A model generated the notes under the pieces. The model was not told the origin of the DNA. It did no database searches and was given only the letters and a program-made list of their open reading frames with translations. The position numbers and the translations under genes are program-made. 64,000 nt of DNA. It comes from Neisseria bacilliformis. Its GTDB lineage: Bacteria > Pseudomonadota > Gammaproteobacteria > Burkholderiales > Neisseriaceae. The DNA is taken from positions 1,054,001 through 1,118,000 of the forward strand of contig NZ_CP059571.1 of NCBI RefSeq assembly GCF_014055025.1. Direction: 5' to 3'. Positions 1-8,099 of the stretch are shown here, in pieces. Position 1 is the first letter of the stretch; the number at the start of each line of letters is the position of its first letter.

Positions 1-1
1 T

Positions 2-1003
2 CTGTTTGCGTTTTACGTTTTGTCCGCCCTTGCCAAAAGGCCGTCTGAAAAACGCGAAACCGCCGCCGCGCCCGCCGCGCCCGCGCCCGAAAGCAACATC
101 CTGCGCTACCCCGACGGCAGCGTCTATCGGGGCGGCATCGCCAACGGCCTGGCCGAAGCCGAAAACGGCAAAATCACCTATCCCGACGGCGGCACATGCG
201 AAGGCCGCTTTTCCGGCGGCAAACTCAACGGCCAAGCCGTCTGCCGCTACGCCGACGGCGGCAGCTATCAGGGCGGCTTTGCCGACGGCCTGCGCAGCGG
301 GCAAGGCAAAATCACCTATCCCGACGGCGTGGTTTACACCGGCGGCTTCTCCGGTGGCGACCCCGACGGGCAGGGCGAAATAACCGCCAGCAACAACCGC
401 TATACCGGCTACGTTTCCCGGGACGGCATCCCCGCCGGTGAAGGCGTACTGATAACGGCCGACGGCGGCTGCGCAGGCCGTTTCACCCGCTCCGATGCCG
501 CCTGCCGTTTTGACGACGGCAGCCGCTACCGTGGCGGGTTTGACGGGAAAAGCCTGAATTTCGCAGGGCAGGGCACCCTTACCAACGCGGAAGGGCGGAT
601 TCGTTTCAAGGGCGAATGGCGCGACGGCGAACCGGCAAAAAGCAGCCTCACGGAAGAAGAACGCCTGCGCATACAGGCCGAAGCGGGCGACGCCGAAGCG
701 CAAAACGCCTTGGGCAACCTCTACGCGGAAGGAAAACAGGTTCCCAAAGACGACAAAACCGCCGCGCTGTGGTATTTCAAAGCCGCCAAACAGGGTCTGG
801 CCGCCGCCCAGTACCAGCTCGGCACAATGTACGAACAGGGACGCGGCGTGGGCCGGGACACCGACGCGGCCGCCGCCTGGTATCTCGCCGCCGCCACGCA
901 ACACTACGCCCCCGCCGTCGCGCGTTTGAAGGCCACCGCCAAAACCGCACCGCCGGAAAAAAACCGCCCCTCCGGCGGCGACACGCTGGACGAGTTGTTC
1001 TGA
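2..1003 (+). CDS. MORN-repeat / Sel1-repeat protein, 5' end cut by the window
   Basis: The reading frame is open to the window edge, so the true start and probably a signal or anchor segment lie upstream; the first in-frame start-like codon (TTG, 20) is unlikely to be real. The visible protein begins with a short hydrophobic stretch, then a region whose DNA is an uptake sequence (residues RPSEK). From about residue 30 to 190 come repeated YPDG-x-Y-x-GG units typical of MORN repeats, then two Sel1-type TPR repeats (AEAQNALGNLYAEGK; AAAQYQLGTMYEQGRG) at about 225-295. Sel1/MORN proteins usually act as scaffolds; the function here is unknown. A DUS inverted-pair terminator follows 25 bases after the stop. 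Confidence 0.75.
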   Translation: MFAFYVLSALAKRPSEKRETAAAPAAPAPESNILRYPDGSVYRGGIANGLAEAENGKITYPDGGTCEGRFSGGKLNGQAVCRYADGGSYQGGFADGLRSGQGKITYPDGVVYTGGFSGGDPDGQGEITASNNRYTGYVSRDGIPAGEGVLITADGGCAGRFTRSDAACRFDDGSRYRGGFDGKSLNFAGQGTLTNAEGRIRFKGEWRDGEPAKSSLTEEERLRIQAEAGDAEAQNALGNLYAEGKQVPKDDKTAALWYFKAAKQGLAAAQYQLGTMYEQGRGVGRDTDAAAAWYLAAATQHYAPAVARLKATAKTAPPEKNRPSGGDTLDELF

Positions 1004-1027
1004 CCCGCACGTATTGCCCGAACGGCA

Positions 1028-1070
1028 GAGGCCGTCTGAAAAAACGGATTTTGTTTTTTCAGACGGCCTC
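1028..1070. terminator. DUS inverted-pair terminator
   Basis: GAGGCCGTCTGAA and its reverse complement flank a short loop with A/T-rich inner arms, a standard neisserial intrinsic terminator arrangement. It closes the MORN/Sel1 gene. Confidence 0.7.
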
Positions 1071-1080
1071 TTGCCGTTAA

Positions 1081-1186
1081 GTAGGGTGTGTGGCGCAGCC
1101 ACGCACGCGGTTTGGATTTTTGGAAAACGCGCGGATTCGTTGGGCGGCAGAGAGCGCGTGCGTCGCCGTGGGGCGACACACCCTAC
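1081..1186. repeat. Family A terminal-inverted-repeat element, full copy
   Basis: A 106-bp unit bounded by GTAGGGTGTGT and ACACACCCTAC. Inside are two further conserved blocks, GCCACGCACGCGGTTT and GCGTGCGTCGCC, arranged head to head. It has no coding capacity. Other full copies lie at 12633, 12820, 21920, 22281, 49712, 59362 and 59557. Confidence 0.75.
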
Positions 1187-1199
1187 TTCCACGGTCGTC

Positions 1200-1297
1200 A
1201 TTCCCGCGCAGGTGGGAATCTTGTTTGATATTCGGCAATATTTTGAATAAACAGGACATTGCCTGCGTTCCGCCAAGATTCCCGCCTGCGCGGGAAT
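1200..1297. repeat. dRS3-bounded intergenic unit
   Basis: Two 20-bp dRS3 repeats (ATTCCC-N8-GGGAAT) at 1200-1219 and 1278-1297 flank about 58 bp of AT-richer DNA. dRS3 repeats are known neisserial intergenic mosaic components and filamentous-phage integration targets. Sister units lie at 3639, 13914 and 38607. Confidence 0.85.
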
Positions 1298-1314
1298 GAC
1301 GGCAGAAGGTTTTT

Positions 1315-2391
1315 TCAGACGGCCTCTTCGTTTTGCGGCCATAAATCGGGCTGGATGCCGGGTTGTTCGAGGTGGGAGACGCCCAGGCCGATGAGGCGGT
1401 AGCCGCCTTCGGTGTCGGGCGGGATGCGGGCGGCGAGTTCGCGGGCGGCGGCGAGGAGGGCGGTGGTGTCGGGCAGGGGGGAGGAGTAGGTGAGGCTGCG
1501 GGTGAGGGTGCGGAAGCGGGCGGTTTTGAGTTTGAGGGTTACGCTGCGGGCGCGGCATTGTTTGCGTGCGGCCTGCGCCCAGAGGTCTGCGGCCAGGTGG
1601 GGCAGGTGTTGCAGGATGAGGGCGAGGGGCAGGTCTTCGGGCAGGGTGATTTCGGTGGAAATCTGGACGCGCTCGCGTTCGGCTTTGACGGGGCGGTTGT
1701 CGATGCCGCGCGCGAGGTCGTAGAGGCGGTAGCCCCATTTGCCGAAGAGGTTGGCCAGTTCGCCGCGTTCCATGCGGCGCAAGTCGCCGGCGGTTTTGAG
1801 GCCGAGGCGGTGCATTTTTTGCAGGGTTACTTTGCCGACGCCGGGGATTTTGCCCAGGGGCAGGGCGGCGAGGAAGGCTTCGATTTTCTGCGGGGGCAGG
1901 GAAAACTGGCCGTCGGGTTTGTGCCAGTCGGAGGCGATTTTGGCGAGGAATTTGTTGGGGGCGATGCCGGCGGAGGCGGTGAGGCCGGTTTCGGCGAGGA
2001 TGTCGGCGCGGATGAGGCGGGCAATGTCGCCGGCGTAGGGGTGGTTTTGTTTGTTGCGGGTTACGTCGAGGTAGGCTTCGTCGAGGGAGAGGGGTTCGAT
2101 GAGGTCGGTGTGCCGCCGGAAGATACCGTGTATTTGTTGGGAGACTTGGCGGTAGAGGGGGAACTGCGGCGGTACGAATACGGCTTGGGGGCAGCGGCGG
2201 CGGGCGGCGGCGGCGGACATGGCCGAGTGCAGGCCGAAGCGGCGGGCTTCGTAGGAGGCGGCGCAGACGACGGAGCGCGCTCCTTCCCAGGCGACGACGA
2301 GGGGTTGGCCGCGCAGTTCGGGGCGTTCGCGCAGTTCTACGGAGGCGTAGAAGGCGTCCATGTCGATGTGGATGATTTTGCGCTGCTGCAT
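1315..2391 (-). CDS. dinB: DNA polymerase IV, Y-family translesion polymerase
   Basis: The 358-residue protein matches the usual DinB length. It opens with MQQRKIIHIDMDAFYASVE, which carries the first catalytic aspartate, followed by SLDEAYLDVT (second acidic motif, near residue 105) and SAGIAPNKFLAKIASD in the palm. A helix-hairpin-helix stretch (LPLGKIPGVGKVTLQKM) and the little-finger region follow. Pol IV copies past DNA lesions without proofreading. The C-terminus NEEAV and the TGA stop are supplied by an uptake sequence (GAGGCCGTCTGA), so no separate terminator is needed. It appears monocistronic. No LexA box was recognised upstream. Confidence 0.95.
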   Translation of the reverse strand: MQQRKIIHIDMDAFYASVELRERPELRGQPLVVAWEGARSVVCAASYEARRFGLHSAMSAAAARRRCPQAVFVPPQFPLYRQVSQQIHGIFRRHTDLIEPLSLDEAYLDVTRNKQNHPYAGDIARLIRADILAETGLTASAGIAPNKFLAKIASDWHKPDGQFSLPPQKIEAFLAALPLGKIPGVGKVTLQKMHRLGLKTAGDLRRMERGELANLFGKWGYRLYDLARGIDNRPVKAERERVQISTEITLPEDLPLALILQHLPHLAADLWAQAARKQCRARSVTLKLKTARFRTLTRSLTYSSPLPDTTALLAAARELAARIPPDTEGGYRLIGLGVSHLEQPGIQPDLWPQNEEAV

Positions 2392-2550
2392 GTTGTGGGG
2401 CTTGGCGGTTTCGGTTTTCAGACGGCCTGATTGTGTTGTTTGGCAAGGGCTGTGTGCGCCGCTTTGGGGGTAAGAGGCCGTCTGAAAAGCGGGTTGGGGC
2501 TTAGGCGGTGTCGCGTTTGTTGCGCAATGCGGTTTCAGACGGCCTGCGGT

Positions 2551-3339
2551 TCAGAGGGTGAACGCGCTGCCGTTGTGGGGGTTGGCGGCTTTGGCGGCGG
2601 CAAGCAGGGCGGGGAAGTCGAGGCCGTATTGGCCGGCAAGTTTGGCGGCGCGTTTTTTCAGGGTGTCGAAGCGCAGTTCGCGCGGGGTGCGGCAGAAGGC
2701 GGTTACGGCGATGTTGCCGTGGGTTTCGGCGGGGATTTGCAGTACGCGGCCTTCAAAGGCGGCGGAGAGTTCGGCGAGGAAGCGGGGGTAGCGTTTGTCG
2801 CCGCTCCACCAGTTGGCGGCGAAGATGCCGTTTTCGGAAAGGGCGCGGCGGCAGTCGCGGAAGAATTCGGGGCATACGAGGCTGTCGATGATTTGTTCGC
2901 CGTCGAAGCCGTCAACCAGCAGGATGTTGGTGCCGCCGAGCAGGGTTTTGACGTATTGCGCGCCGTCGGCTTCGATGATTTCAAAGTGTTCGCCCTCAAA
3001 GGGCAGCTCGAACAGGCTGCGGGCGACGGCGATGACTTGGGGGTTGATTTCGACGACGCTTTGGCGGGTGTCGGGCAGGTGCGCGTCTATCCAGCGGGCG
3101 AACGAGCCGCCGCCGAGGCCGATTTGGGTGATGTGTGCGGGCGGGTCGGCAAACAGCAGCCAGCCCATCATGGCGCGGCTGTATGAGAGGACGAGTTCGG
3201 CGGGGTCGTCGAGGTTCATTGAGCTTTGGATGGTGTTGCTGCCCAGGTGCAGGGAGCGGATGTTGCCGGATTCGGAGATGCCGACTTCGGGCAGGGTGTT
3301 TTGGGCGGCGCGCAGGCGGCGGTAGGGGTGGCGGGGCAT
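2551..3339 (-). CDS. Spermidine-synthase-family (SpeE-like) aminopropyl/methyltransferase
   Basis: A 262-residue class I SAM-fold protein. The glycine-rich loop IGLGGGSFARWI (about residue 92) is followed by VVEINPQV, the acidic end of strand 2, then EADGAQY and LLVDGFDGEQI, as in spermidine synthases. The N-terminal part is short compared with classical SpeE, so the substrate is uncertain. I chose ATG 3339 because its first base overlaps the last base of the iscX stop (TAATG), implying translational coupling at the end of the isc cluster. A longer upstream frame would run antisense-like through iscX and was rejected. It could be a polyamine enzyme or an uncharacterised methyltransferase. Confidence 0.75.
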   Translation of the reverse strand: MPRHPYRRLRAAQNTLPEVGISESGNIRSLHLGSNTIQSSMNLDDPAELVLSYSRAMMGWLLFADPPAHITQIGLGGGSFARWIDAHLPDTRQSVVEINPQVIAVARSLFELPFEGEHFEIIEADGAQYVKTLLGGTNILLVDGFDGEQIIDSLVCPEFFRDCRRALSENGIFAANWWSGDKRYPRFLAELSAAFEGRVLQIPAETHGNIAVTAFCRTPRELRFDTLKKRAAKLAGQYGLDFPALLAAAKAANPHNGSAFTL

Positions 3340-3536
3340 TATTCCGCCTCTTCGATCCAGGCCTGCTGCACGGCTTCGAGAATGCGCTCGCCGCAGCGGG
3401 CGGGGTCGTCGTCGAACTCGGGTAGGGCGAGAATCATGTCGCGCAGTTGGGTGAAGCGCAGGGTTTTCGGGTCGATGGTGTCGCCGTGCAGGTCGTAGAG
3501 TTCTTCGGCGATGCGTTGGGTGTCGGTCCATTTCAT
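3339..3536 (-). CDS. iscX: Fe-S assembly protein IscX
   Basis: A 65-residue acidic protein starting MKWTDTQRIAEELYDLHG with the family signature DPKTLRFTQLRDMI and LPEFDDDP. IscX binds iron and IscS and tunes cysteine desulfurase activity. Length and whole-protein pattern match the family. It is separated from fdx by about 240 bp holding a dRS3 unit and DUS copies, and overlaps the SpeE-like gene by one base. Confidence 0.93.
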   Translation of the reverse strand: MKWTDTQRIAEELYDLHGDTIDPKTLRFTQLRDMILALPEFDDDPARCGERILEAVQQAWIEEAE

Positions 3537-3638
3537 GAGGGTGCTCCTTGTGGCGTGGCGGGAAGGGTGGTTGTGTTTCAGACGGCCTTGGGTATCGGCG
3601 TTTTGGCCGTTTGCGCCGGAATATGTCTCAATGCCGTC

Positions 3639-3735
3639 ATTCCCACGCAGGCAGGAATCTTGTTGCGGATTGGATATTGGTTTGTTTTTTAAAGCATTAT
3701 TGAATACTGACCAAGATTCCCGCCTACGCGGGAAT
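3639..3735. repeat. dRS3-bounded intergenic unit between fdx and iscX
   Basis: dRS3 copies at 3639-3658 (one arm imperfect, AGGAAT) and 3716-3735 flank 57 bp. The unit splits the distal isc genes without touching a coding region. DUS copies lie on both sides. Confidence 0.8.
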
Positions 3736-3774
3736 GACGTCGGCCGGGGGTGTTTCAGACGGCCTTTTGTCTGT

Positions 3775-4116
3775 TTAATGATCTTCGCGGGCGTGGTTGA
3801 TGGTGTATTTGGGGATTTCGACCACCAAGTCTTCATCGGCGACGACGGCCTGGCAGCTCAGGCGCGAGTCGGCTTCCAAGCCCCAGGCCTGGTCGAGCAG
3901 GTCTTCTTCGAGTTCGGTCGGCTCTTCCATGCTGTCGAAGCCTTTACGGATAATCACGTGGCAGGTGGTGCAGGCGCAGGATTTTTCGCAGGCGTGGTCG
4001 ACTTCGATATCGTGATCGAGCAAAACGTCGAGCACGGTTTGGCCCTCGGGGGCGTTTTCGATGACTGCGCCTTCGGGGCAGAGGACGGCGTGTGGCAATA
4101 CGGTGATTTTGGGCAT
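3775..4116 (-). CDS. fdx: ISC-type [2Fe-2S] ferredoxin
   Basis: A 113-residue adrenodoxin-type ferredoxin that supplies electrons to IscU-based cluster assembly. Cluster ligands are visible as C43, C49 and C52 (in HACEKSCACTTC) and C88 (SRLSCQA), with the extra C47 typical of isc ferredoxins. The start MPKITVLPHA is chosen over an upstream extension that runs through a DUS. It lies downstream of the Pyr_excise-like gene and upstream of iscX on the same strand. Confidence 0.95.
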   Translation of the reverse strand: MPKITVLPHAVLCPEGAVIENAPEGQTVLDVLLDHDIEVDHACEKSCACTTCHVIIRKGFDSMEEPTELEEDLLDQAWGLEADSRLSCQAVVADEDLVVEIPKYTINHAREDH

Positions 4117-4228
4117 TGTTGTTTTCTCTTTAATGAAGGTGGTTTGGTTTGTGTTTGATGGTTTCAGACGACCTTGGCGGCTGTTTTTTAAAATATTGCT
4201 TACCGTGTGCGTGGCAGACCCGCACACC

Positions 4229-4606
4229 CTATACGGAGTCGGCAGGCAGAATAATGCCTTTGCTTTTGAGGTTGTCGAGGCATTCTTGCAGATAGTCGTC
4301 GTTGTGTTCTGGGTAAATCGGGCTACCGGCGGGCGCGGGGTTGTCGTGTTCGTAGGGCGGCAGGGTTTTGCCGCGATGGCGCGGGTTGAGCCATTGTTGG
4401 TCGGGTTTGTAGCCTCGTTTGGCCATTTCCTGCATGATGAGCAGGTGGTAGCGGTAGAGCAGGTAGGGCGGATGGCGGAAAACGTAGTTTACCGTGGCAT
4501 GCGGCCTGCCCCAGCCCGCGCCGCGCAGGGCGGCGCATTCGCGGTGCTGGCCCAGAAGCTGGGAGTGGGGCAGGCGGGGGATGAGGGTTTCGTGCCAGAG
4601 TCTCAT
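4229..4606 (-). CDS. TIGR02328 / Pyr_excise-like conserved protein
   Basis: A 125-residue protein beginning MRLWHETLIPRLPHSQLLGQH. The pattern resembles the conserved TIGR02328 family, related to the T4-type pyrimidine-dimer glycosylase fold; conserved stretches include LLGQHRECAALRG, WGRPHATVNYVF and YPEHNDDYL. A DNA-repair role is only inferred from that distant relationship; family members are mostly uncharacterised. It sits between hscA and fdx, an unusual guest in an isc cluster, with a DUS inverted pair separating it from hscA. A partial family A repeat borders its 3' end. Confidence 0.6.
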   Translation of the reverse strand: MRLWHETLIPRLPHSQLLGQHRECAALRGAGWGRPHATVNYVFRHPPYLLYRYHLLIMQEMAKRGYKPDQQWLNPRHRGKTLPPYEHDNPAPAGSPIYPEHNDDYLQECLDNLKSKGIILPADSV

Positions 4607-4647
4607 ATATATTGTGTTGCGTGTGTTTTAACTTCGTTGAAGCTGTG

Positions 4648-4691
4648 TTTTCAGACGGCCTTTGTTTTAAAACACAAAAGGTCGTCTGAAA
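4648..4691. terminator. Mixed-dialect DUS inverted pair
   Basis: TTCAGACGGCCT (standard AG-DUS reversed) faces AGGTCGTCTGAA (variant with T at position 4), with TTTGTTTTAAAACACAAA between. It can fold as a terminator or processing hairpin after hscA. Confidence 0.5.
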
Positions 4692-4700
4692 GGGGTTGAT

Positions 4701-6563
4701 TCAAATATCGTCGATACTCTGCCCCGCCAGTGCGCGTTGGATGTTGCGGTTCATGCGTTTGGCGGCGAAGTTGTCGGTGCTTGCGCCGAGGGCGGCGGTG
4801 GCGGCGCGAATGTCTTCGGCTGTGCCGTTTTTCAGACGGCCTTCGAGGGCGGCGATGTCGTTTCGGATGGCGGCAAGCTCGGTTTCGCCAAGCAGGTCGG
4901 CATCGAGTTTGAGCGCGGCGGACACGGCACCGAGCAGGCTTTCGGCTTCGACGGCGGCTTCGGCACGGGCGCGGGCGGCCATGTCGTCTGAAGCCTTGCT
5001 CATGCTCTCTTGCAGCATTTTGGTGATGGTTTCGTCGTCGAGGCCGTAGGAGGGTTTGACTTCGATCTGCGCCTGAACGCCGGTAGACTGCTCTTGCGCG
5101 GACACGGATAACAGGCCGTCGGCATCGACTTGGAAGGTTACGCGGATACGCGCCGCGCCGGCGGTCATCGGCGGAATGCCGCGCAGGGTGAATTTGGCGA
5201 GGCTGCGGCAGTCGGCCACCAGCTCGCGCTCGCCCTGCACGACGTGGACGGTCATGGCGGTTTGGCCGTCTTTGAATGTGGTGAAATCCTGTGCGCGGGC
5301 GGTGGGGATGGTGGCATTGCGCGGGATGATTTTTTCGGCCAGACCGCCGTAGGTTTCGAGGCCGAGCGAGAGGGGGATGACATCGAGCAGCAGCCATTCG
5401 CCGCCGCTTTTGTTGCCCGCCAGCACATCGGCCTGCATGGCTGCGCCGAGCGCGACGACTTCGTCGGGGTTGAGGTTGTTGAGCGGGGTTTGGCCGAAGA
5501 AGGTGGCGACGGCCTGCTGGACGTGCAGCATTCGGGTCGAGCCGCCAACCATAATCACGCCTTTGATGTCGGATTTGGACACGCCCGCGTCTTTCAATGC
5601 CTGTTTCACCGGCTCGATGGTTTTTTGCACGAGATGGCGGGTGAGGTCGTGAAATTCTTGACGGGTAACGGTGGCGCGGAACGCTCGGCCGTCTGAAAAC
5701 GCGGTTTCGATCAGGGCTTCGGGTTCGCGGGTGAGGGTTTCTTTGGCGCGGCGGCAGAGGGCGAGCAGGTGGCTGCCGTCTTGTTCGTTAAGCTGCGAGA
5801 GGCCGTGCTGTTCGAGCAGGTGGCAGAACAGGCGTTGGTCGAAATCGTCGCCGCCGAGCGCGCTGTCGCCGTTGGTGGCCTTGACTTGGAACAGCCCTTT
5901 GCTCAATTCGAGCACGGATACGTCGAGCGTGCCGCCGCCGAGGTCGTACACGACAAACGTGCCTTCCGAGCCGTTGTCGAGGCCGTAGGCGATGGCGGCG
6001 GCGGTAGGCTCGTTGAGCAGGCGCAATACGTTTAATCCGGCCAGTCGCGCCGCGTCTTTGGTGGCCTGGCGTTGCGCGTCATCGAAATAGGCGGGCACGG
6101 TAATCACTGCGCCGACGAGTGCGCCGCCCAAACTTTCTTCGGCGCGGGTTTTGAGGGTTTTGAGGATTTCAGACGACACTTCGATGGGCGTTTTGAGGCC
6201 GTGGCGGGTGTGAAGCTCGATCACTTGGCCGCTTTGGCCGAAACGGTAGGGCAGGTAGTGCGGCTGCTGCGACAAATCGGCCAGCGTGCGGCCGATCAGG
6301 CGTTTGGCCGAGCTGACGGTGTTGAGCGGGTCGGTTTTTTGTTCGGCAAGGGCTTCGTAGCCGACACGGATTTGGTCGTCTGAAAGATAGCGCACGACCG
6401 AGGGTAGGGTAACGCGGCCTTGTTCGTCGGGCAGACAGCTTGCGCTGCCGCTTTTGACGGTGGCGACAAGGCTGTTGGTCGTGCCCAAGTCGATGCCGAC
6501 GGCGAGGCGGTGCTGGTGTGGCGCGGCAGACATGCCGGGTTCGGCGATTTGGAGGAGTGCCAT
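4701..6563 (-). CDS. hscA: Hsp70-family chaperone HscA for Fe-S scaffold release
   Basis: A 620-residue Hsp70 of the expected length. The ATPase domain shows [14 protein letters not shown] near residue 23, [33 protein letters not shown] and [14 protein letters not shown]; the substrate-binding domain follows the linker near [14 protein letters not shown]. HscA with HscB binds the LPPVK motif of IscU and drives cluster transfer. ATG 6563 ([15 protein letters not shown]) is preferred because the longer frame is a DUS-rich leader overlapping hscB. The region encoding ALEGRLKNG is a DUS embedded in the coding sequence. It is downstream of hscB. Confidence 0.95.
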   Translation of the reverse strand: MALLQIAEPGMSAAPHQHRLAVGIDLGTTNSLVATVKSGSASCLPDEQGRVTLPSVVRYLSDDQIRVGYEALAEQKTDPLNTVSSAKRLIGRTLADLSQQPHYLPYRFGQSGQVIELHTRHGLKTPIEVSSEILKTLKTRAEESLGGALVGAVITVPAYFDDAQRQATKDAARLAGLNVLRLLNEPTAAAIAYGLDNGSEGTFVVYDLGGGTLDVSVLELSKGLFQVKATNGDSALGGDDFDQRLFCHLLEQHGLSQLNEQDGSHLLALCRRAKETLTREPEALIETAFSDGRAFRATVTRQEFHDLTRHLVQKTIEPVKQALKDAGVSKSDIKGVIMVGGSTRMLHVQQAVATFFGQTPLNNLNPDEVVALGAAMQADVLAGNKSGGEWLLLDVIPLSLGLETYGGLAEKIIPRNATIPTARAQDFTTFKDGQTAMTVHVVQGERELVADCRSLAKFTLRGIPPMTAGAARIRVTFQVDADGLLSVSAQEQSTGVQAQIEVKPSYGLDDETITKMLQESMSKASDDMAARARAEAAVEAESLLGAVSAALKLDADLLGETELAAIRNDIAALEGRLKNGTAEDIRAATAALGASTDNFAAKRMNRNIQRALAGQSIDDI

Positions 6564-6618
6564 AGTGATGTTGTGTGTGTGGTGGGATAAAAAAAACGGG
6601 CGGTCTGTTTTCTTGTTT

Positions 6619-7128
6619 TCAGACGGCCTCTGCGGATGCGGAAATTTCTTTGGCCAGCTTGTCGAGGAAACGCCCCTGCCGCACCAGTTGCGCGGCTTCT
6701 TCGTATTGCCGCGCGGCAAACGCCTGTTGTAGGCTGCGCAGCAATTCCTGTTGCGCGGCGGCGGTTTCTCCGCTTAACGCAGCCAGCGCGGCCCGGTCTT
6801 GTTCCGCGCGGGCTTCGGCCAGCGTTTCGCGCCATTCCATCTGCTGCATGAGAAACTCGGGGGCGAAGGAGGTGTGTTCGGGCGCGTCGGCATCGATGCC
6901 CTGCTGTTTGAGCAGGTAGGCGGCGCGGTCGGTGGGGTTTTTGAGGGTGCGGTAGGCTTCGTTGACGGTGGCCGACATCATCACGGCCTGTTTCTGCTCG
7001 AATGCGGACGCGGCGGCGCAGCGGTCGGGATGGAAACGGGCGGCGAGTGCGCGGTAGCGGGTTTCCAGTTCGGCTTCGTCGAGTGCGAAGCCTTCGGGCA
7101 GTTGGAACAAATCGAAGTATTGGCTCAT
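6619..7128 (-). CDS. hscB: J-domain co-chaperone HscB
   Basis: A 169-residue protein with an N-terminal J domain ([20 protein letters not shown] at FHPDRC) and the C-terminal three-helix IscU-binding domain ([11 protein letters not shown]). It delivers IscU to HscA and stimulates ATP hydrolysis. Its last codons and TGA stop (SAEAV) come from an AG-DUS. It is separated from the upstream gene iscA by arfA, which is on the opposite strand, so hscB-hscA may need their own promoter or read-through across arfA. Confidence 0.95.
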   Translation of the reverse strand: MSQYFDLFQLPEGFALDEAELETRYRALAARFHPDRCAAASAFEQKQAVMMSATVNEAYRTLKNPTDRAAYLLKQQGIDADAPEHTSFAPEFLMQQMEWRETLAEARAEQDRAALAALSGETAAAQQELLRSLQQAFAARQYEEAAQLVRQGRFLDKLAKEISASAEAV

Positions 7129-7140
7129 GATTCTTTCTTC

Positions 7141-7169
7141 TTGCTGTTTCAGACGACCTTTTTTATAAT
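7141..7169 (+). promoter_or_regulatory. Predicted sigma-70 promoter of arfA
   Basis: TTGCTG (7141-7146), a 17-base spacer and a perfect TATAAT (7164-7169). The spacer carries an AGGTCGTCTGAA-type DUS in reverse. The expected start of transcription is about 20 bases before the arfA ATG. Confidence 0.7.
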
Positions 7170-7198
7170 CTGCCACCGTTTAAACGAAAGGAAAAACA

Positions 7199-7414
7199 AT
7201 GGCTTCAAAATTTCAGCACAATAAGGGCAAAATCCGCGACAACGCGCTCAAAGCCCTGGTGAGATCCAATCTGTTCCGGCATAAAACACAGCAGAACAAG
7301 AAAGGCAAAGGCAGTTACAACAGGCAGGCTGCGAAAAAATGGCGGGACGGTTTTGGCAACTGTCCCGTCTTTTTTTGCGGTTTAAACGTGGAAACTTTCG
7401 CCGCAGCCGCATGA
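7199..7414 (+). CDS. arfA: Alternative ribosome-rescue factor ArfA, nonstop-mRNA design
   Basis: ATG 7199 follows the ribosome site GAAAGGAAAAAC. The N-terminus [20 protein letters not shown] and a basic stretch ([21 protein letters not shown]) match ArfA, which recruits RF2 to ribosomes stalled on mRNAs lacking a stop codon. The nominal frame has 71 codons, but a strong terminator hairpin begins at codon 49 inside the gene and the nominal stop lies beyond the end of convergent iscA. In studied homologues this makes arfA mRNA itself nonstop, so the protein accumulates only when tmRNA fails. The functional product is probably about 48-58 residues. It is the only plus-strand gene inside the isc cluster. 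Confidence 0.88.
   Translation: MASKFQHNKGKIRDNALKALVRSNLFRHKTQQNKKGKGSYNRQAAKKWRDGFGNCPVFFCGLNVETFAAAA
7343..7376 (+). terminator. Intragenic intrinsic terminator within arfA
   Basis: CGGGACGGTT (7343-7352) pairs with AACTGTCCCG (7358-7367) over a 5-base loop, one pair being G-U, followed by a run of seven T (7370-7376). It lies before the stop codon of arfA, creating a nonstop transcript. Confidence 0.85.
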
Positions 7415-7702
7415 GTCTTTGACATTCGGGTTTTCAAATTTGAAACCTTCCTGCAAGCCTTCTTTGGTGTAATCGACCTGAGTGCCGTCGAGATAGACGA
7501 GGCTTTTCGGGTCGATAAACACTTTTGCGCCGTGTTCTTCAAATACCAGGTCTTCGGCATTGGGCTCATCGACAAATTCGAGATTGTAGGCCATGCCCGA
7601 GCAGCCGCTGGTTTTCACGCCCAAGCGCACGCCGAGACCTTTGCCGCGTTTGGTCAGATAGCTGTTGATGTATTTGGCGGCGTTTTCTGTGATGGTGATC
7701 AT
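7382..7702 (-). CDS. iscA: A-type Fe-S carrier IscA
   Basis: A 106-residue A-type carrier. The three cluster or iron ligands are C34 ([10 protein letters not shown]) and C98/C100 (DSCGCGESF). It accepts clusters from IscU and passes them to apo-proteins. Length and start [12 protein letters not shown] match IscA rather than the longer ErpA-like proteins. Its 3' end faces arfA convergently. A DUS lies between it and the upstream helix-hairpin-helix gene. Confidence 0.93.
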   Translation of the reverse strand: MITITENAAKYINSYLTKRGKGLGVRLGVKTSGCSGMAYNLEFVDEPNAEDLVFEEHGAKVFIDPKSLVYLDGTQVDYTKEGLQEGFKFENPNVKDSCGCGESFHV

Positions 7703-7755
7703 GTTTTTCTTTTTCCTTTGCTTGGTTTTTCAGACAGCCTTTTCGGATTTTGCCG

Positions 7756-8004
7756 TTAAAGGCCGTCTGAAACGGTTTGCTTTGCCCATGCGACTGCGGC
7801 GGTGATGGCGGCTTTGGCCTGCGGGCTGTTTTTCCAGCAGCTCGAGCCGGTCAGGTTTGCGCCTTGTTGCAGAATGTCGGCGGGATCGGCCGCCGCCAGT
7901 TTTGCCGCGTCGTTCAAACCCATTTGCTGCAAGCGTTGCAATACGGTTTTTCCTACGCCTTTTACGGCAAGCAGGCTGCTGATTTGCGCTTCGGTAAAGG
8001 GCAT
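7756..8004 (-). CDS. Small helix-hairpin-helix protein in the isc cluster
   Basis: An 82-residue protein with an HhH-like core (LLAVKGVGKTVLQRLQQMGL, residues about 11-30) and a second helical half (DPADILQQGANLTGSSCWKN). HhH modules usually bind DNA non-specifically, but short ones also mediate protein contacts. It lies between iscU and iscA on the same strand, so co-expression with Fe-S assembly is likely. The last residues VSDGL are encoded by a reversed DUS directly before TAA, suggesting the original C-terminus was altered. Function unknown. Confidence 0.8.
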   Translation of the reverse strand: MPFTEAQISSLLAVKGVGKTVLQRLQQMGLNDAAKLAAADPADILQQGANLTGSSCWKNSPQAKAAITAAVAWAKQTVSDGL

Positions 8005-8099
8005 GGCGTTTCCTTGCTGTGAAACTTGGTTTCAGATGGCCTTATATCTGCATTTTGGCTCAAAGGCCGTCTGAAAACCTGTTTGCAAGATTAAGGCGT

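Noticed and set aside
1363-2430. Long plus-strand frame opposite dinB
   Set aside because: Low-complexity Gly/Ala/Glu product antisense to a clear dinB gene; a by-product of GC-rich codon use. The same applies to long antisense frames over hscA, hisZ, purA, lldD and the TonB receptor.
7379-7414. C-terminal end of the nominal 71-residue ArfA
   Set aside because: Lies past an intragenic terminator and overlaps convergent iscA; unlikely to be translated in quantity.
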